From positions 1 through 64,000 of the IMG/VR virus record IMGVR_UViG_3300032116_014461: a stretch of 64,000 nucleotides of DNA; one strand, written 5' to 3'. Positions within the stretch are counted from its first letter, which is position 1. Every line of letters starts with the position of its first letter. Shown piece by piece: positions 28,701-37,853 of the stretch. The position numbers were made by a program, and so were the translations under genes. The notes below the pieces were generated by a model. That model saw nothing but the letters and a program-made list of their open reading frames with translations, ran no database searches and was not told where the DNA came from. The DNA is from a virus.

Positions 28701-28819
28701 TACCTACTTCTAGCATAACTTTTGATGACCCATTCAGTTTTGCTCCAGCATTTGGACAAAAGGGCTTATTTACTTTTATTAACGGTCTGTGGACTTTAAC
28801 GGCTGCTAAACCCAGTTAA
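22709..28819 (+). CDS. Giant tail hub-like protein with internal zinc ribbon
   Basis: A 2036-residue protein that starts two bases after the upstream stop with no Shine-Dalgarno sequence, implying translational coupling. The first roughly 260 residues resemble baseplate hub domains of contractile-tail and jumbo phages: an opening 'NMGWGGQASQLNVTLVED' pattern, then a small barrel motif (FSFSGIVQSWEKD...YRVNIES). A long central region has no recognised family. A CPYC...CPYC zinc ribbon lies at about 1505-1536 and a Ser-rich linker at about 1579-1596. The roughly 440-residue C-terminal domain is rich in Trp and charged residues, unlike the beta-mosaic proteins upstream. The hub assignment is tentative; the zinc ribbon is clear from the sequence. 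Confidence 0.65.
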   Translation: MAKSCTDNKTLIPAQTLFLGASVADFSVNMGWGGQASQLNVTLVEDFSPACTGIPQIVTRGGSYDADNHYHDCNSDRECYMDEKGMPYNPDGNPPSQERVVPGKVYYAWTNNNGFVSRYWRNADPGFFGFKSAIDITGAYDVAKYNTSKGMDIINTPVFFKIGDFSFSGIVQSWEKDVSSGGLTYRVNIESIDSLLSNSYIILGGYAGSIFSKLPGAVYGGPKNFTGSGLTYNGKIVEGNLANVFNVYGFLESMGFESFGASYRNENGISAKSVIDALAVLTSSDSTSSSDPAHALLQEQKKAFSPFGRIILKTAQENTTYTRLSTNHAYSMGLIPPSLDLDGIERCHFTLDLSEMPIPPNDYRINDNVLSIMDFISNVCEATGVDFYFDMLVVPYQNKPMNVIKVRTVNRRIQPAPGQIESTIKSFADNGFPMSAGNIGKEKSDSAPRVLYMGGKQQRLYQAKSYRLGFARSNYVWNPVSKTFVDFTSYDFGKIRAPCGYSTRNTTLSTNINGALFTDLFDTDETIKQTITGLAFDDDDTEWQDADLSDKALSGNYIKTKSIKRQSTSQFKRFFPLFQDVICPFFGFQMSETIPPNTSTTENNDFRRVRPVYLDTWTGQIVFVIGLSDLPTNLNVPLTSLYGNNQLIIGETEMRAAMAGIDEYMAYGLGKIFKPDLILMLSQAYASRGIQMVGVGEENEGFLKFPKLSEAFNISNEVGAPGPAAPQPTSSDINFDLFLNPNLVKDLTTLVNFISDIGNTYYGKQYLVRIPELATYRDYQYSNFQIPVGSQTISVFKGSGKIQYNYEPTNEGAWEEPGNIVDDTILVGTPKYYMLCEDDGRIGPILGYNASDAFDYVSRAICGLSVISQAAYYEQQYSNQPGGDRWRNGALRYDMKVLVDAARAGACNDDKFFFLSLDLSSISSDEYVVVDSPVALRGPYDAAVGAFGPAITPLSKSKKIYTKASIHEDIIYLKPATLEEPRVLITTSNNLNLATTSYSYQTDPNRTVVANIALEDLLLYLKYVTPPYDDNFIRFMAHYMSPIIGNTTLLVNGFTTTNSVQHAMLAPKAAHPYFAGIPVKSNQYTYGPWTNYPELIKTDIFPGIAGDAASRAVENLIAGVKVEVQEDYVPWNYGSVSLLDSVVLGEIQANSSYQQITETARIDTIGLPTLGLGSPFIYTDRADVEQGSIIINSQLFTPRMATLPYVQKRYQANNNPLENIPIVGELVIAPNIPSRAAVTTDLSYNIIVFDAEHRNAYAPIVSNIQCSISPQQVRTTYNFRTHTRKLGLFNKENADRIRKFAAANIKRNKELATQTNKLTNRINKETQERLHSIKNAGNPYGSKNLQSGLYGTSPTEIMCGRAFPFVSMPRTIRKDLATLRQQMKANKKQPGSNESNTGGTGVVPFTLEMPYGQDPGENQTEKNLYALNDTSQKEFAEAGNPARSSIRNSRWSTYVGIYQSKEAPADLVKEYSLKSAMSLDGIFSPVSFYPTKFYSTYPLQKYQRHECPYCDKTGIIKDQVYTNGATVQMVSYQCPYCVSKKDGLATTATTTASAQSLEILPPYIVTNKRDINVITEFGSSSSVSSTSSSSSSSSGSGQEIAINLVSLQPIVVPYGEFRNYNAGEKDKCRHSIEVVAHGEMPPQKGWGINTRWNMGKFIKLDGNMQNNTDNTQAGTGYNADYFHKDLLNTDNKEKLNNQRFFGLRGPIIYHAWGYDLEGFPVPNAADEAKFVDEHGNPKRFILKQTVESNTRVKFKDLKNKDMFVVADDYNSGKKLWEQNYYYKVPGMSVTRPNNTISKMTDDTEVYKCKLENDMEHYGAFNADGQVGLGDIISKTQNWENNKWTEKKKLKEFYRNWAEHPNLWKVGPIDLRWDENRQVWTTKSSDAMTIYKMVYVTLEEDLTKSQDYDETYPARGFLDDLEYSSEKLPANSRRLVFVKDRGGYTAPRGAKLLCRYDKDSGFYEPVSKQMFVVGGTVGTGNSATIEMSYIQGRKKGEVVPTSSITFDDPFSFAPAFGQKGLFTFINGLWTLTAAKPS

Positions 28820-28821
28820 TT

Positions 28822-31800
28822 ATGTATCCTATCAATACCAAACACAAATGTAATATATATAATAGTTCTTTTCTAAATGATCTTAAAGATCATACGATAG
28901 AAGAGACGCTTTATGATACTAGAACTCAGTCAACATCTCCAAGAGTATATTTAAGCTATAAAAATTCTGGAGCATTTTCTGACATTCACTTCAAGATTAC
29001 AGAGATGCGTAGTTTTTTAAGTACCCATACGCCTGTTCCAAATACCAACTCTTATAATTGGTTACCAGCTATTGTTAGCCACGATAATTATGTACAAAAT
29101 AAAGAAATTTTAGCCGGAAATGTTGTAGGAAATAAAGTTTTGGGCATAGAGAACTTTATTACAGTACAAAAACCAATTTTTAAACATTGGTCAGTAGTAG
29201 ATAATAATGATGTGCTGGCTACAGACGGATCATCTATATCTGTTGACTGGTTTATTAATTCAAATATTGCTGCTATAGAACCAGAATACGGAGTATTGTA
29301 TTGGTATAAACAAAATGATCCTCTGAGTACTAATACTACTCAATACTCACTTAAAGATTTGCCTAAACTTACAGTAGTGTCACCTACAGAAAATATCATT
29401 AGTAATGATGGAAATAATACTACACTGGCGACTACATCAGATAAATTAATTAAATTAGACAACAATACACTAAAATTTCTTGACAAAAGCCCGGTAGATT
29501 GGAATAATGGCCCAACATTCAACTATGGAACAAAGGACACAGACAATCTCCTAAGATCAACAATAGATATTAGCACAGCAAAAAATACTAATAATATAAA
29601 GTTTTATGCAACATATAGTCAAAATTTCTTAAATAATGCACAAACTCTACTTTTCCCAGACTATCAGATTTGGGTATCTGATGGAGAGTTTTATAGCTAC
29701 TATAATAATAGTAGAGAAAAAAGTGATTTTAGAACTAATCGACGCATACCATCTAGATCCTACCTATCACCCGGACTATATCATATCTATCGGGCGATAT
29801 ATAATGCTTTTACTGTGGATAGAATTCGTAATAGCACAACTATTGGTACGGTGTGCTATAATGAAAAACTTAAAAAATTATGTAGCATATTAGCTACTAG
29901 TCCTTTGATAGACAGAGTAACAATTAATTGTTTATATAATGAAGATATCAGAACAAATATCAATACGTATCTTGCCACAACGGCTCCAACTACCATTAAT
30001 GAAGAAATTCGAGAATTAGTTAATATTATAAACACAATCACAGTAAAATTAAATAATCTAACTAATAAAATAGACAACCAGAATAGTAAAAATAACTATA
30101 TTAGAACACCGAGCCAGCTGTATAAAAAACTAATTACTAAATATGCAGCTAATTTAAGAATAGAAAATAATCAAATACGCAAAGTCAAGATGAGTACTTT
30201 ACTACCGAATGGACCACACGCTTATTTTGATATTAATCATAAAACCTTTTGTGCAAAAACTGCTATTCCTTCTACAGATAGAGTTAAATCTTATATCTAT
30301 AATAATTTTGAATATAAGGTTGGGGATATTACTATAAAAAACAGTATAGATAAGACCGACAATACTATAAGATCTCAATCTTTGAGAATATTTTCAGACC
30401 GTAATCCAGCACAAAGAATAGATATTCCGTGGGATATATCTATAGAGCCAAAATCTGAAAAACTTAGAGTTAATCTAGGCAAAGATATAGTTTTACCATT
30501 TACTCCAGACAGTAACGGAGAAATGAAAATTAATTATGATTTATCTTTACCAGAAGATGTAGATGTATTCTGGCAACTGATAGACGGTCCAGAATGTTTT
30601 AGATTTAGTAATTATGCACAAAATGGTAGGATAGATTTTTTGAAACGAAACAAAATATCATATGATTCACGACCGGATTTTTATATCAAAAAGCCCGGAC
30701 TGTATACTTTGCAATGTCAAGTTACAAAGTCGTCAATACTTAAAGCATCAGACTATATCAGGGTATACATAGGATCAGCCGACACATCTGTGCCGCCAAG
30801 AACCACAGAAGATTCCAATGATTTTATTGTTCAAAAATATAATGCTATATGTTCTAATTTAAGACAATTTGCATTAAATAAAAATGGTTTAATTTGGATT
30901 GTAGATAGTGATATATACAATATAGCCCAGACTAATCAACAAGTTATTACGGACAGCACCTCGTCTTCAAGACTGCTTAACAGAAAGATTGGTCTGGGTT
31001 TTTTGGCCCAGGTAGCTAATAATGCAGAATTTTCTATTAAGTTTGATACTTTAAATACTGTGGTTAAATTACATTCTGTATCTATTGAAAATATGAGAGA
31101 CGGAACCCCCGATACTGCTCAATGCAAAAGTTTTTATCAAGATAAAATTGTAAGACAACGAGATAGAGTAGGTACTATTATCAACACCTTTGTTGCTAGA
31201 TATTTTAGACAAGATCGTGATCCAGATTCTATCACTTTTTATGGTAGGGGTTATGATGAAAATGGCAAGGAAAGAGAGTTTCGTCAAGAGTATAATTTTC
31301 CAGCAGTATCTACAATACTTGGTCCAGATGTTTTTTCCTATGGCGGATATGCAAATACAGTAATTAATCAAATTGGTGTAGAAATACCGTTTCATCCTGT
31401 GTATGAAGGCTCTACTTCTAGAAGATTATCTATAAAAAAATTACCTAATGGTTTTTGGGGAGATGGTGCGAATCCATCTAATCCAATAGTGTCTAACAAT
31501 CCCATGGTAATGGACAGATTATTAATTAGAAATTATATGGGAGGAGACAACCCCAAAATCAGATGCAATATGATGGATATACCCATTAATGGATACGTAA
31601 CTTTAAATAAAGGATATTTTCATCCAAATTCAGGATGGTATCCGGCTAGTACTTCCACTACCTATCCATCAATAGTCAATAATCTCGGTAGTAGTGCATA
31701 CAGTAGTTTATCTTCGTACGGAGCTAATATTACATCTGTACATAGATATAAATTAGCAAGATATAAATCTTTATATTTTACTGGTAATGGCATGTTTGAT

Positions 31801-34800
31801 ATGAGGGGTATGACGGTTGGTACAAACACATCATATAACACCTATATGAGTAGAATACTACTAAAAAATGGTAGCGATACAGGTGCGTATTTTAATGAAC
31901 ACGCATGGTTTCATGGGTATAGAAATATTAATGGTATATCGTATAAAGCTCAAGAATATATAGATGATTTGTATCTTGAAAGATGTACAGATAATGAAAC
32001 AGAAGATAGCTTTATATGTGATCCTGTTATAAACAGTAGCATATCCAGCAATTGTTATCCTGGAATAGCTACCACAATGTACTCGTTTCCGCCAAACATA
32101 TTGAATAATCTAACAATACAAGATCTGGAACTTAAAATTAATTTTATTAACTATCCTAATCCTAAAAATATGATTCTAGCTTTAGAGATATTCAATGACA
32201 CTCTACCAGCTTTACCAGATTTTAATAAGCTATTCATATCAAATAATAAAGAATCTACCGGAATACCGGATTTAGATACATATCTATCTAAAATCGCAGA
32301 AAATAATGCTAACACCAGCTCATCATCAAGAACCATATATCTATATAATCAAGAGTCCTTAGATAACTATAATTATAATTTTAGCTTGTTGTTTAGTGAT
32401 CATCATCATCATGAGGCCGTTTTTGATGATCAAAACAAATATGATACCTATATAAGTAGTAACAATGACCCTATTTATTCCAGCATACCAGTTGGTCCGA
32501 CATTATCGACGAACACCTACTCAGACAAAACCTCTGCTAAGTATAAAAAGGCTATTAAAAATAATTTTGTACCAGTCAAATCTGCTTCATTAGCTCAATT
32601 TAAAAATATTCCATTGCTCAATACTTCTTTTATTTTAAAAGTAATTATACTTGGACAAGAAGAAAAGGTCTTGTCTATGGATAATGTTGTAAATAATTCG
32701 GAGTTGTCTGGCTTATCATCATTTGAACTAGCCAGAACTAGTAATACTATAGCAAATAGTATTTGCTCATGGGATTTGATTGTACATACTACCAAAACTC
32801 CTAAATTCAACAACAAAAATCCCCGAGGACATATAGATTATAATAATGATACTAATTCCGTTATTTATGGACATAATTTTATTGGAGATTTTACAGACAA
32901 GACCTATCTCATACCTAAAGTCAATATGAATGCTCCGTACGAGTATTTAGCGAATATTAATTATTATTGTAGATATATTAATGATGATGAATTATCTAGA
33001 CCGTTATCTTATCAAGAAATCAAATTCCCTTTCGTCTTTTATTCTTTTACTCCGTTTTTTACATTAGTTGGTGCCATGTTTGCTGCTTGGGAATTACAAC
33101 AAGCTTTTAGTAGAGGTGGTCGTAGCGATCCAATAATTAGTATGTTATATGATATTAGATTTCAGCGAATGCAAGAAGAATTAGAGCGTAACTATTTTCA
33201 GCCAGGATATGAGGCTGTAGCACAAGGATATGCAGATAAAGCAGTTGTGTCTTTGAGTAAAGATAATATTACTTGGTATAAAATGGAAGTTCCAATCAAT
33301 AGATATGAACATTCTGATATTCTTAGACTCAAGAGATATAATTATCTTAAATTAACTCCGGAAGTTGCGAAGCCGCTATCTTTATTTAAATTTGATGTAG
33401 TAGCAGAAGATAAAAATCTGGCTGGTAGTGGAGAAATTAAATATAAGTTTGACACCAATATATTACGAGTTGGGTTGGAACAAACGGTTCCAGATCCTAC
33501 AAACTCAGACTTAACTATCACATTGAAATTTGACGAAGGAGATATTGTTGAATTAGCCTCTCAAACAACAGCAACGGACAATGGTCTTTATGTTATTAAA
33601 AGCGGCGCTTGGGTTAGATTTCCAGACACCAAAAATATTAAGTTTTTAATAAACAATAAATATTACAATAATGATAATACCAATAATATTACCTCAGCTA
33701 ACATCACAGGCAAACAAATAATCAAAATTAAAGGATCTAGGGCGGCTAATTTTTTTGATATCAATGAAAGTGTATCTTTGTCTTCAAATACCGATAGAGA
33801 AAATCCCATAACTCGTACTATTACCGATAAATATATTATTAATATTACCAATTCATCATATACTGTGTTGGTATTAAATAGTCCAGTAACTACCTTATCT
33901 TCCGGATACCTATATAAAAATACAAACAATGTTTTGTTGATATATTCAGATACAGAAACTATTGGAGATGACTCTAGTATAGGGAAATGGGGTTTGTCTA
34001 AATCCACAGATGAGCTTGGATCAAGAGTAGCTACTAAAATAAGTCATTCCGCTATGGGAGAGGGTAATTATGGATATGGAACACCATATGTAGATCCAGA
34101 TGTCTATGCGTCTTTATCTTATGATACTAATAATTTAGATCAAGTATATAATATACTAAATAATCATGTAAATGATAGATATAAGTATAATAAAATTTTT
34201 ATAGAAAGTAATGGATCAACTACCACAATAGACTTTGATCCAGACGTAGATTCGCCCAATTCTTTATGTAAAGCTTATCCTTTTAGTATTAACGATTATG
34301 GATATGCAAAAGATACCGCTGGTTATGAAGAGTTTTTTAGTGAGGATATCTCAGAAGCAGACAAAACGAATGTAATAATAGATATGGTTGGAGGAATCCT
34401 ACAAAAAGATCGACAAAATTATTATTTTATGGATCTAAAATCAGATAAGTTCGCATCTGTACCAGCGTCCGGATATTTATATATCGAAAATGATTATGTC
34501 AAATATAAACCTACCCAAAAGCTGTCAGAAACACAGAAAAAATCTATACAAGATAGAATCGACTTTATTTCCGTCACAGGAGTGCCGTCGAATATATTAC
34601 CCACAGCCTCCATATCTGTAATTGATAATATACCAGATTTAATTACTGTATATAATAGCTCATCAGAAGCCACAGATGTATGCCAATACCCCAATTTCAA
34701 CAACACAAGTTCAGACTGCAAAAAACAACAAGCCAAATTAAAACTAATATCTCTATCAGATGAAAGAGCGGGATTATTAAAAATTTTAGAAAACGATAGC

Positions 34801-35697
34801 AGAGCTTCTCCAAACGTATTACCTATACAAGAAATAGTCTTTAAAACTATTCCACAAACAGGACAGGCTGGAGTGCCACCAAAGGTTATAATAGAATATA
34901 AAACTAAAGATTATTTTTGGTTTAATATTGACGCTAATCAAACTTGTTCTATTACAGACGAGGCTATGCCACGAATACTCTATGAAACTGAATATTCTTG
35001 TTCTCCTATTGTTGAATATTATCAATATCCAGAATGTGATTCAGTATGTTCTTATACTACTGCGAATGGCGCCGACTTTGAATTTAAGTCATCTGGCGGT
35101 GGCACAATTTGTATTAATAAAAAAGTAGAAGAAGAAAAACAACAGTATCCTCAAGTGGCTGAATGGGGCAAGGATATAGAAACTGGTCATGAGCCTGTTA
35201 CTAAGAAATTTTTCTTGTCCTGTGAAGATAATATGAGAGATACATTATTGACCGTTAAGGAAAGATATCTATATCCTAAAATTGCGAATTTGGTAAGGTC
35301 GGGATTAGTAAAAGATATATTCAATTTAGATAGTACAGATAATATAAAAATGAAGTTTAGAATTATACCAAGAAAACTTAAAACTATTGATCCAATATAT
35401 CAGAGATATGTATATGATTATAATGGTAATTTAGGAAAAGATCTTATTCCCGCTCCTGGCGGACCAATGTATAATGGATTATCTGTTTGGAGATGTATAG
35501 ACACCGATTCGACATCAGCTAATTATGGTAAAATGATAGACCCTCCTATATTCTTTAAACTACAAAATGAGATGATTTTTAGAGCATATTTTGGAAGTGT
35601 GGACGGCATAGAGATTAAGAATTCACCAATAGCAGAAGCAAAAGAATTTTGGGAATGGATACCATATGAATATTTCGACGGACCTGTTATAGAATAA
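28822..35697 (+). CDS. Giant tail/baseplate protein with PKD-like domain
   Basis: A 2291-residue protein, the largest in the window, whose ATG lies two bases after the previous stop without a ribosome site. Around 540-650 there is a PKD-like beta-sandwich (WQLIDGPE ... PGLYTLQCQV). A run DHHHHEAVFD sits near 1192. A hydrophobic stretch (FPFVFYSFTPFFTLVGAMFA, about 1406-1426) could be a membrane-active or buried helix. A Cys cluster (CSIT, SCSP, ECDSVC, TICI) near 2045-2100 may bind metal or form disulfides. I recognise no overall family. Operon position between the hub-like gene and a Thr/Pro protein suggests a tail-tip, baseplate or penetration component. It is too long for a typical wedge protein and is perhaps a fusion. 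Confidence 0.6.
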   Translation: MYPINTKHKCNIYNSSFLNDLKDHTIEETLYDTRTQSTSPRVYLSYKNSGAFSDIHFKITEMRSFLSTHTPVPNTNSYNWLPAIVSHDNYVQNKEILAGNVVGNKVLGIENFITVQKPIFKHWSVVDNNDVLATDGSSISVDWFINSNIAAIEPEYGVLYWYKQNDPLSTNTTQYSLKDLPKLTVVSPTENIISNDGNNTTLATTSDKLIKLDNNTLKFLDKSPVDWNNGPTFNYGTKDTDNLLRSTIDISTAKNTNNIKFYATYSQNFLNNAQTLLFPDYQIWVSDGEFYSYYNNSREKSDFRTNRRIPSRSYLSPGLYHIYRAIYNAFTVDRIRNSTTIGTVCYNEKLKKLCSILATSPLIDRVTINCLYNEDIRTNINTYLATTAPTTINEEIRELVNIINTITVKLNNLTNKIDNQNSKNNYIRTPSQLYKKLITKYAANLRIENNQIRKVKMSTLLPNGPHAYFDINHKTFCAKTAIPSTDRVKSYIYNNFEYKVGDITIKNSIDKTDNTIRSQSLRIFSDRNPAQRIDIPWDISIEPKSEKLRVNLGKDIVLPFTPDSNGEMKINYDLSLPEDVDVFWQLIDGPECFRFSNYAQNGRIDFLKRNKISYDSRPDFYIKKPGLYTLQCQVTKSSILKASDYIRVYIGSADTSVPPRTTEDSNDFIVQKYNAICSNLRQFALNKNGLIWIVDSDIYNIAQTNQQVITDSTSSSRLLNRKIGLGFLAQVANNAEFSIKFDTLNTVVKLHSVSIENMRDGTPDTAQCKSFYQDKIVRQRDRVGTIINTFVARYFRQDRDPDSITFYGRGYDENGKEREFRQEYNFPAVSTILGPDVFSYGGYANTVINQIGVEIPFHPVYEGSTSRRLSIKKLPNGFWGDGANPSNPIVSNNPMVMDRLLIRNYMGGDNPKIRCNMMDIPINGYVTLNKGYFHPNSGWYPASTSTTYPSIVNNLGSSAYSSLSSYGANITSVHRYKLARYKSLYFTGNGMFDMRGMTVGTNTSYNTYMSRILLKNGSDTGAYFNEHAWFHGYRNINGISYKAQEYIDDLYLERCTDNETEDSFICDPVINSSISSNCYPGIATTMYSFPPNILNNLTIQDLELKINFINYPNPKNMILALEIFNDTLPALPDFNKLFISNNKESTGIPDLDTYLSKIAENNANTSSSSRTIYLYNQESLDNYNYNFSLLFSDHHHHEAVFDDQNKYDTYISSNNDPIYSSIPVGPTLSTNTYSDKTSAKYKKAIKNNFVPVKSASLAQFKNIPLLNTSFILKVIILGQEEKVLSMDNVVNNSELSGLSSFELARTSNTIANSICSWDLIVHTTKTPKFNNKNPRGHIDYNNDTNSVIYGHNFIGDFTDKTYLIPKVNMNAPYEYLANINYYCRYINDDELSRPLSYQEIKFPFVFYSFTPFFTLVGAMFAAWELQQAFSRGGRSDPIISMLYDIRFQRMQEELERNYFQPGYEAVAQGYADKAVVSLSKDNITWYKMEVPINRYEHSDILRLKRYNYLKLTPEVAKPLSLFKFDVVAEDKNLAGSGEIKYKFDTNILRVGLEQTVPDPTNSDLTITLKFDEGDIVELASQTTATDNGLYVIKSGAWVRFPDTKNIKFLINNKYYNNDNTNNITSANITGKQIIKIKGSRAANFFDINESVSLSSNTDRENPITRTITDKYIINITNSSYTVLVLNSPVTTLSSGYLYKNTNNVLLIYSDTETIGDDSSIGKWGLSKSTDELGSRVATKISHSAMGEGNYGYGTPYVDPDVYASLSYDTNNLDQVYNILNNHVNDRYKYNKIFIESNGSTTTIDFDPDVDSPNSLCKAYPFSINDYGYAKDTAGYEEFFSEDISEADKTNVIIDMVGGILQKDRQNYYFMDLKSDKFASVPASGYLYIENDYVKYKPTQKLSETQKKSIQDRIDFISVTGVPSNILPTASISVIDNIPDLITVYNSSSEATDVCQYPNFNNTSSDCKKQQAKLKLISLSDERAGLLKILENDSRASPNVLPIQEIVFKTIPQTGQAGVPPKVIIEYKTKDYFWFNIDANQTCSITDEAMPRILYETEYSCSPIVEYYQYPECDSVCSYTTANGADFEFKSSGGGTICINKKVEEEKQQYPQVAEWGKDIETGHEPVTKKFFLSCEDNMRDTLLTVKERYLYPKIANLVRSGLVKDIFNLDSTDNIKMKFRIIPRKLKTIDPIYQRYVYDYNGNLGKDLIPAPGGPMYNGLSVWRCIDTDSTSANYGKMIDPPIFFKLQNEMIFRAYFGSVDGIEIKNSPIAEAKEFWEWIPYEYFDGPVIE

Positions 35698-35702
35698 ATA
35701 AA

Positions 35703-37847
35703 ATGTCATTTGAAACTATAGATCAATATTCTAAGTTATATTTTTTTGATCCGTCTCTGGTAGACGGAGATCAAATAGATCTATATATTAATGATAGATT
35801 TATTAGGACTATTAATCTTGTAGCTGAATTAAATACAGAACCAATTAATGTATCTGAGTATAGTATTGTTGGGTCTAATAAGATAAAGATTAAGGCTAAA
35901 TCAACCGGACAGAGTGGCGGCTGTACATTTATTTATTATGTAGAAAAAGATGGAGTTATTATTATCTATAACTCTTTTGATTTAATACAGGATGAGGAGG
36001 TGGAGCTGGTATATGACTATGCTCTTAGTGCCGTGCGTCCCGAGTCTTCGCCAACTCAGACACCCACTGTGTCTGCTACCCCAGACAACACTCCTACGCC
36101 AACTAGTACACAAACACCAACCCCTAATGCTAGTCCTACAGCCACGAGTACTGTAACACCAACCAGTAGTATCACTCCAACCGCAACAACTACTCCAACA
36201 GAGACTCCTACTTCTACACCAACCTCAACAGTAACACCAACTGGTACTGCTACCCCAACTACGACACCAACTATTACAAATACTCCTTCTGTTTCTCCCA
36301 GCAAAGGCTCTTCTTGTTCTATATTAGTAATGGCTGTTTGTTATTTGCATTCTATTAATGAAGATATTTCGAGAATTGCTAGTTTACTGGGTATTAGTAC
36401 GCAACAGGTAACTCAAATTATTCAAAATGATTATCCGTGTATTCCTATTAGGCCATCACCTACTCCTACGCCTACCAGTACTAGAACACCCACACCAACC
36501 AGAAGCGTCACACCAACACGAACTATGACGCCTACAGCCACCAAAACACCCACACCCAGCATCTCTCAAACGGCCACCCCTACACAAACTAACACACCAG
36601 CGCCTACTACTAGTAACACTCCAACTCCTGAGCCTACGGCCACTCCTGCTGCCACATCAACACCAACAGCAACCCAAACCACAACACCGTCAGCAACTAA
36701 CACACCAACACCCACAGGCACTCCTGACGCAACACCATCCAATAACGGCGCTAGGCCACAATTTAGAAGAAGAGGAAAAGGATTTATTTGTGATCCATAT
36801 ATTGTACCAGCTAATGAACTATCGAATATGAATATTATAAGACTTAGACCTAAAATAGCTGGTAAAATTAAATTTGACAAAATAAATATTGGCAAAGGTA
36901 GTATTGTAACCAGAATTCTTAGAAAGAATGGTGAAGCTAAGACTGTCACATCTGCTATTCCTCCAGCTCCTAGTCGCACACCCACTTCGACTCCATCTCA
37001 GACTCCGACAGTAACACGCACACAAACACCAACACCTACTAGTACTGTCACACCCACTCCTGGTATGACACCAACCCCTTCTGCAACCGCTACTAGTACA
37101 CCCACTCCAACATCTACCGTAACATCAACGCCAACTAATACTGTCACACCCACATCTACACAGACCAAAACTCCAACACAGACACCTAGTTTATCATTAA
37201 GTCCGTCTAGTCAACCAGCAGTTTTATTAAATAACATTCAAAAGTATGCTATAGAATGGTTATTATTACAAGGATTTGTGGATTGGGAAATTGTTGAACT
37301 AATAGGAATTTCGTTTAATAGTTTTCAATATTATATGTACTTAAGACAATTTAAAGATACTCCAGTTCCTACTTCTTCTATGACCCCAACACCTACGCCA
37401 ACTAGTGAGCCAACATCTACGCCCGCAGCATCTCCTACTCGAACACCAACAGTTACTAAAACATCCACACCAACTAGTACAATAACAAAAACACCAACAT
37501 CAACCCCTGGACCTACCCCTAGCATTACTCCAAGCTCTACGCCCGCAGGTACTCCTCCACCCTCTCCTTCTATGACCGCAACAGCTACTCCTCTTGGGCC
37601 AACGCCTACAAGTTCTGTAACACCAACTATTACGCCATCGGTTTCTCCACCTTTAGACAATTGTGATGAATATGTTTTTCCTGGTGATATTATAGAGGTG
37701 TATTGTTCTGGTGAGTGTCCACCACAAGCAGCGGACGTACCACCGGATCCATGTGACCAACCAAATCCGTTGTGTCCACTTAAGCCCAAATATGGCTGTG
37801 AATCGAGAATAGAAATATCAATAGACTACACTAAATCATGCGAGTAA
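35703..37847 (+). CDS. Thr/Pro-rich structural protein with two helix-turn-helix-like segments
   Basis: A 714-residue protein starting five bases after the upstream stop. It alternates four Thr/Pro linkers (about 113-199, 251-345, 421-500, 554-645) with small domains: a beta N-terminal domain (1-112), a helical segment (about 201-250; ISRIASLLGISTQQVTQII), a basic segment (about 346-420; RRRGKGF), a second helical segment (about 505-550; IEWLLLQGFVDWEIVELIGI) and a Cys-rich tail with about nine Cys. The two helical segments look like DNA-binding helix-turn-helix cores and resemble a small minus-strand protein at 58603-58908. Finding these between mucin-like linkers is unusual. The function is unknown; a virion linker or tail-fibre-associated protein is possible. 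Confidence 0.7.
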   Translation: MSFETIDQYSKLYFFDPSLVDGDQIDLYINDRFIRTINLVAELNTEPINVSEYSIVGSNKIKIKAKSTGQSGGCTFIYYVEKDGVIIIYNSFDLIQDEEVELVYDYALSAVRPESSPTQTPTVSATPDNTPTPTSTQTPTPNASPTATSTVTPTSSITPTATTTPTETPTSTPTSTVTPTGTATPTTTPTITNTPSVSPSKGSSCSILVMAVCYLHSINEDISRIASLLGISTQQVTQIIQNDYPCIPIRPSPTPTPTSTRTPTPTRSVTPTRTMTPTATKTPTPSISQTATPTQTNTPAPTTSNTPTPEPTATPAATSTPTATQTTTPSATNTPTPTGTPDATPSNNGARPQFRRRGKGFICDPYIVPANELSNMNIIRLRPKIAGKIKFDKINIGKGSIVTRILRKNGEAKTVTSAIPPAPSRTPTSTPSQTPTVTRTQTPTPTSTVTPTPGMTPTPSATATSTPTPTSTVTSTPTNTVTPTSTQTKTPTQTPSLSLSPSSQPAVLLNNIQKYAIEWLLLQGFVDWEIVELIGISFNSFQYYMYLRQFKDTPVPTSSMTPTPTPTSEPTSTPAASPTRTPTVTKTSTPTSTITKTPTSTPGPTPSITPSSTPAGTPPPSPSMTATATPLGPTPTSSVTPTITPSVSPPLDNCDEYVFPGDIIEVYCSGECPPQAADVPPDPCDQPNPLCPLKPKYGCESRIEISIDYTKSCE
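36037..37650 (+). repeat. Four-part Thr/Pro linker array in the 35703-37847 gene
   Basis: Four linkers (about 36037-36300, 36454-36738, 36964-37206, 37366-37650) occupy more than half of the gene and are separated by short folded segments. This is the highest density of mucin-like sequence in the window. Confidence 0.85.
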
Positions 37848-37853
37848 ACATAT

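Noticed and set aside
1374-37847. Use of a recoded stop (alternative genetic code)
   Set aside because: TAA, TAG and TGA all end well-supported genes, and long frames read normally with the standard code.
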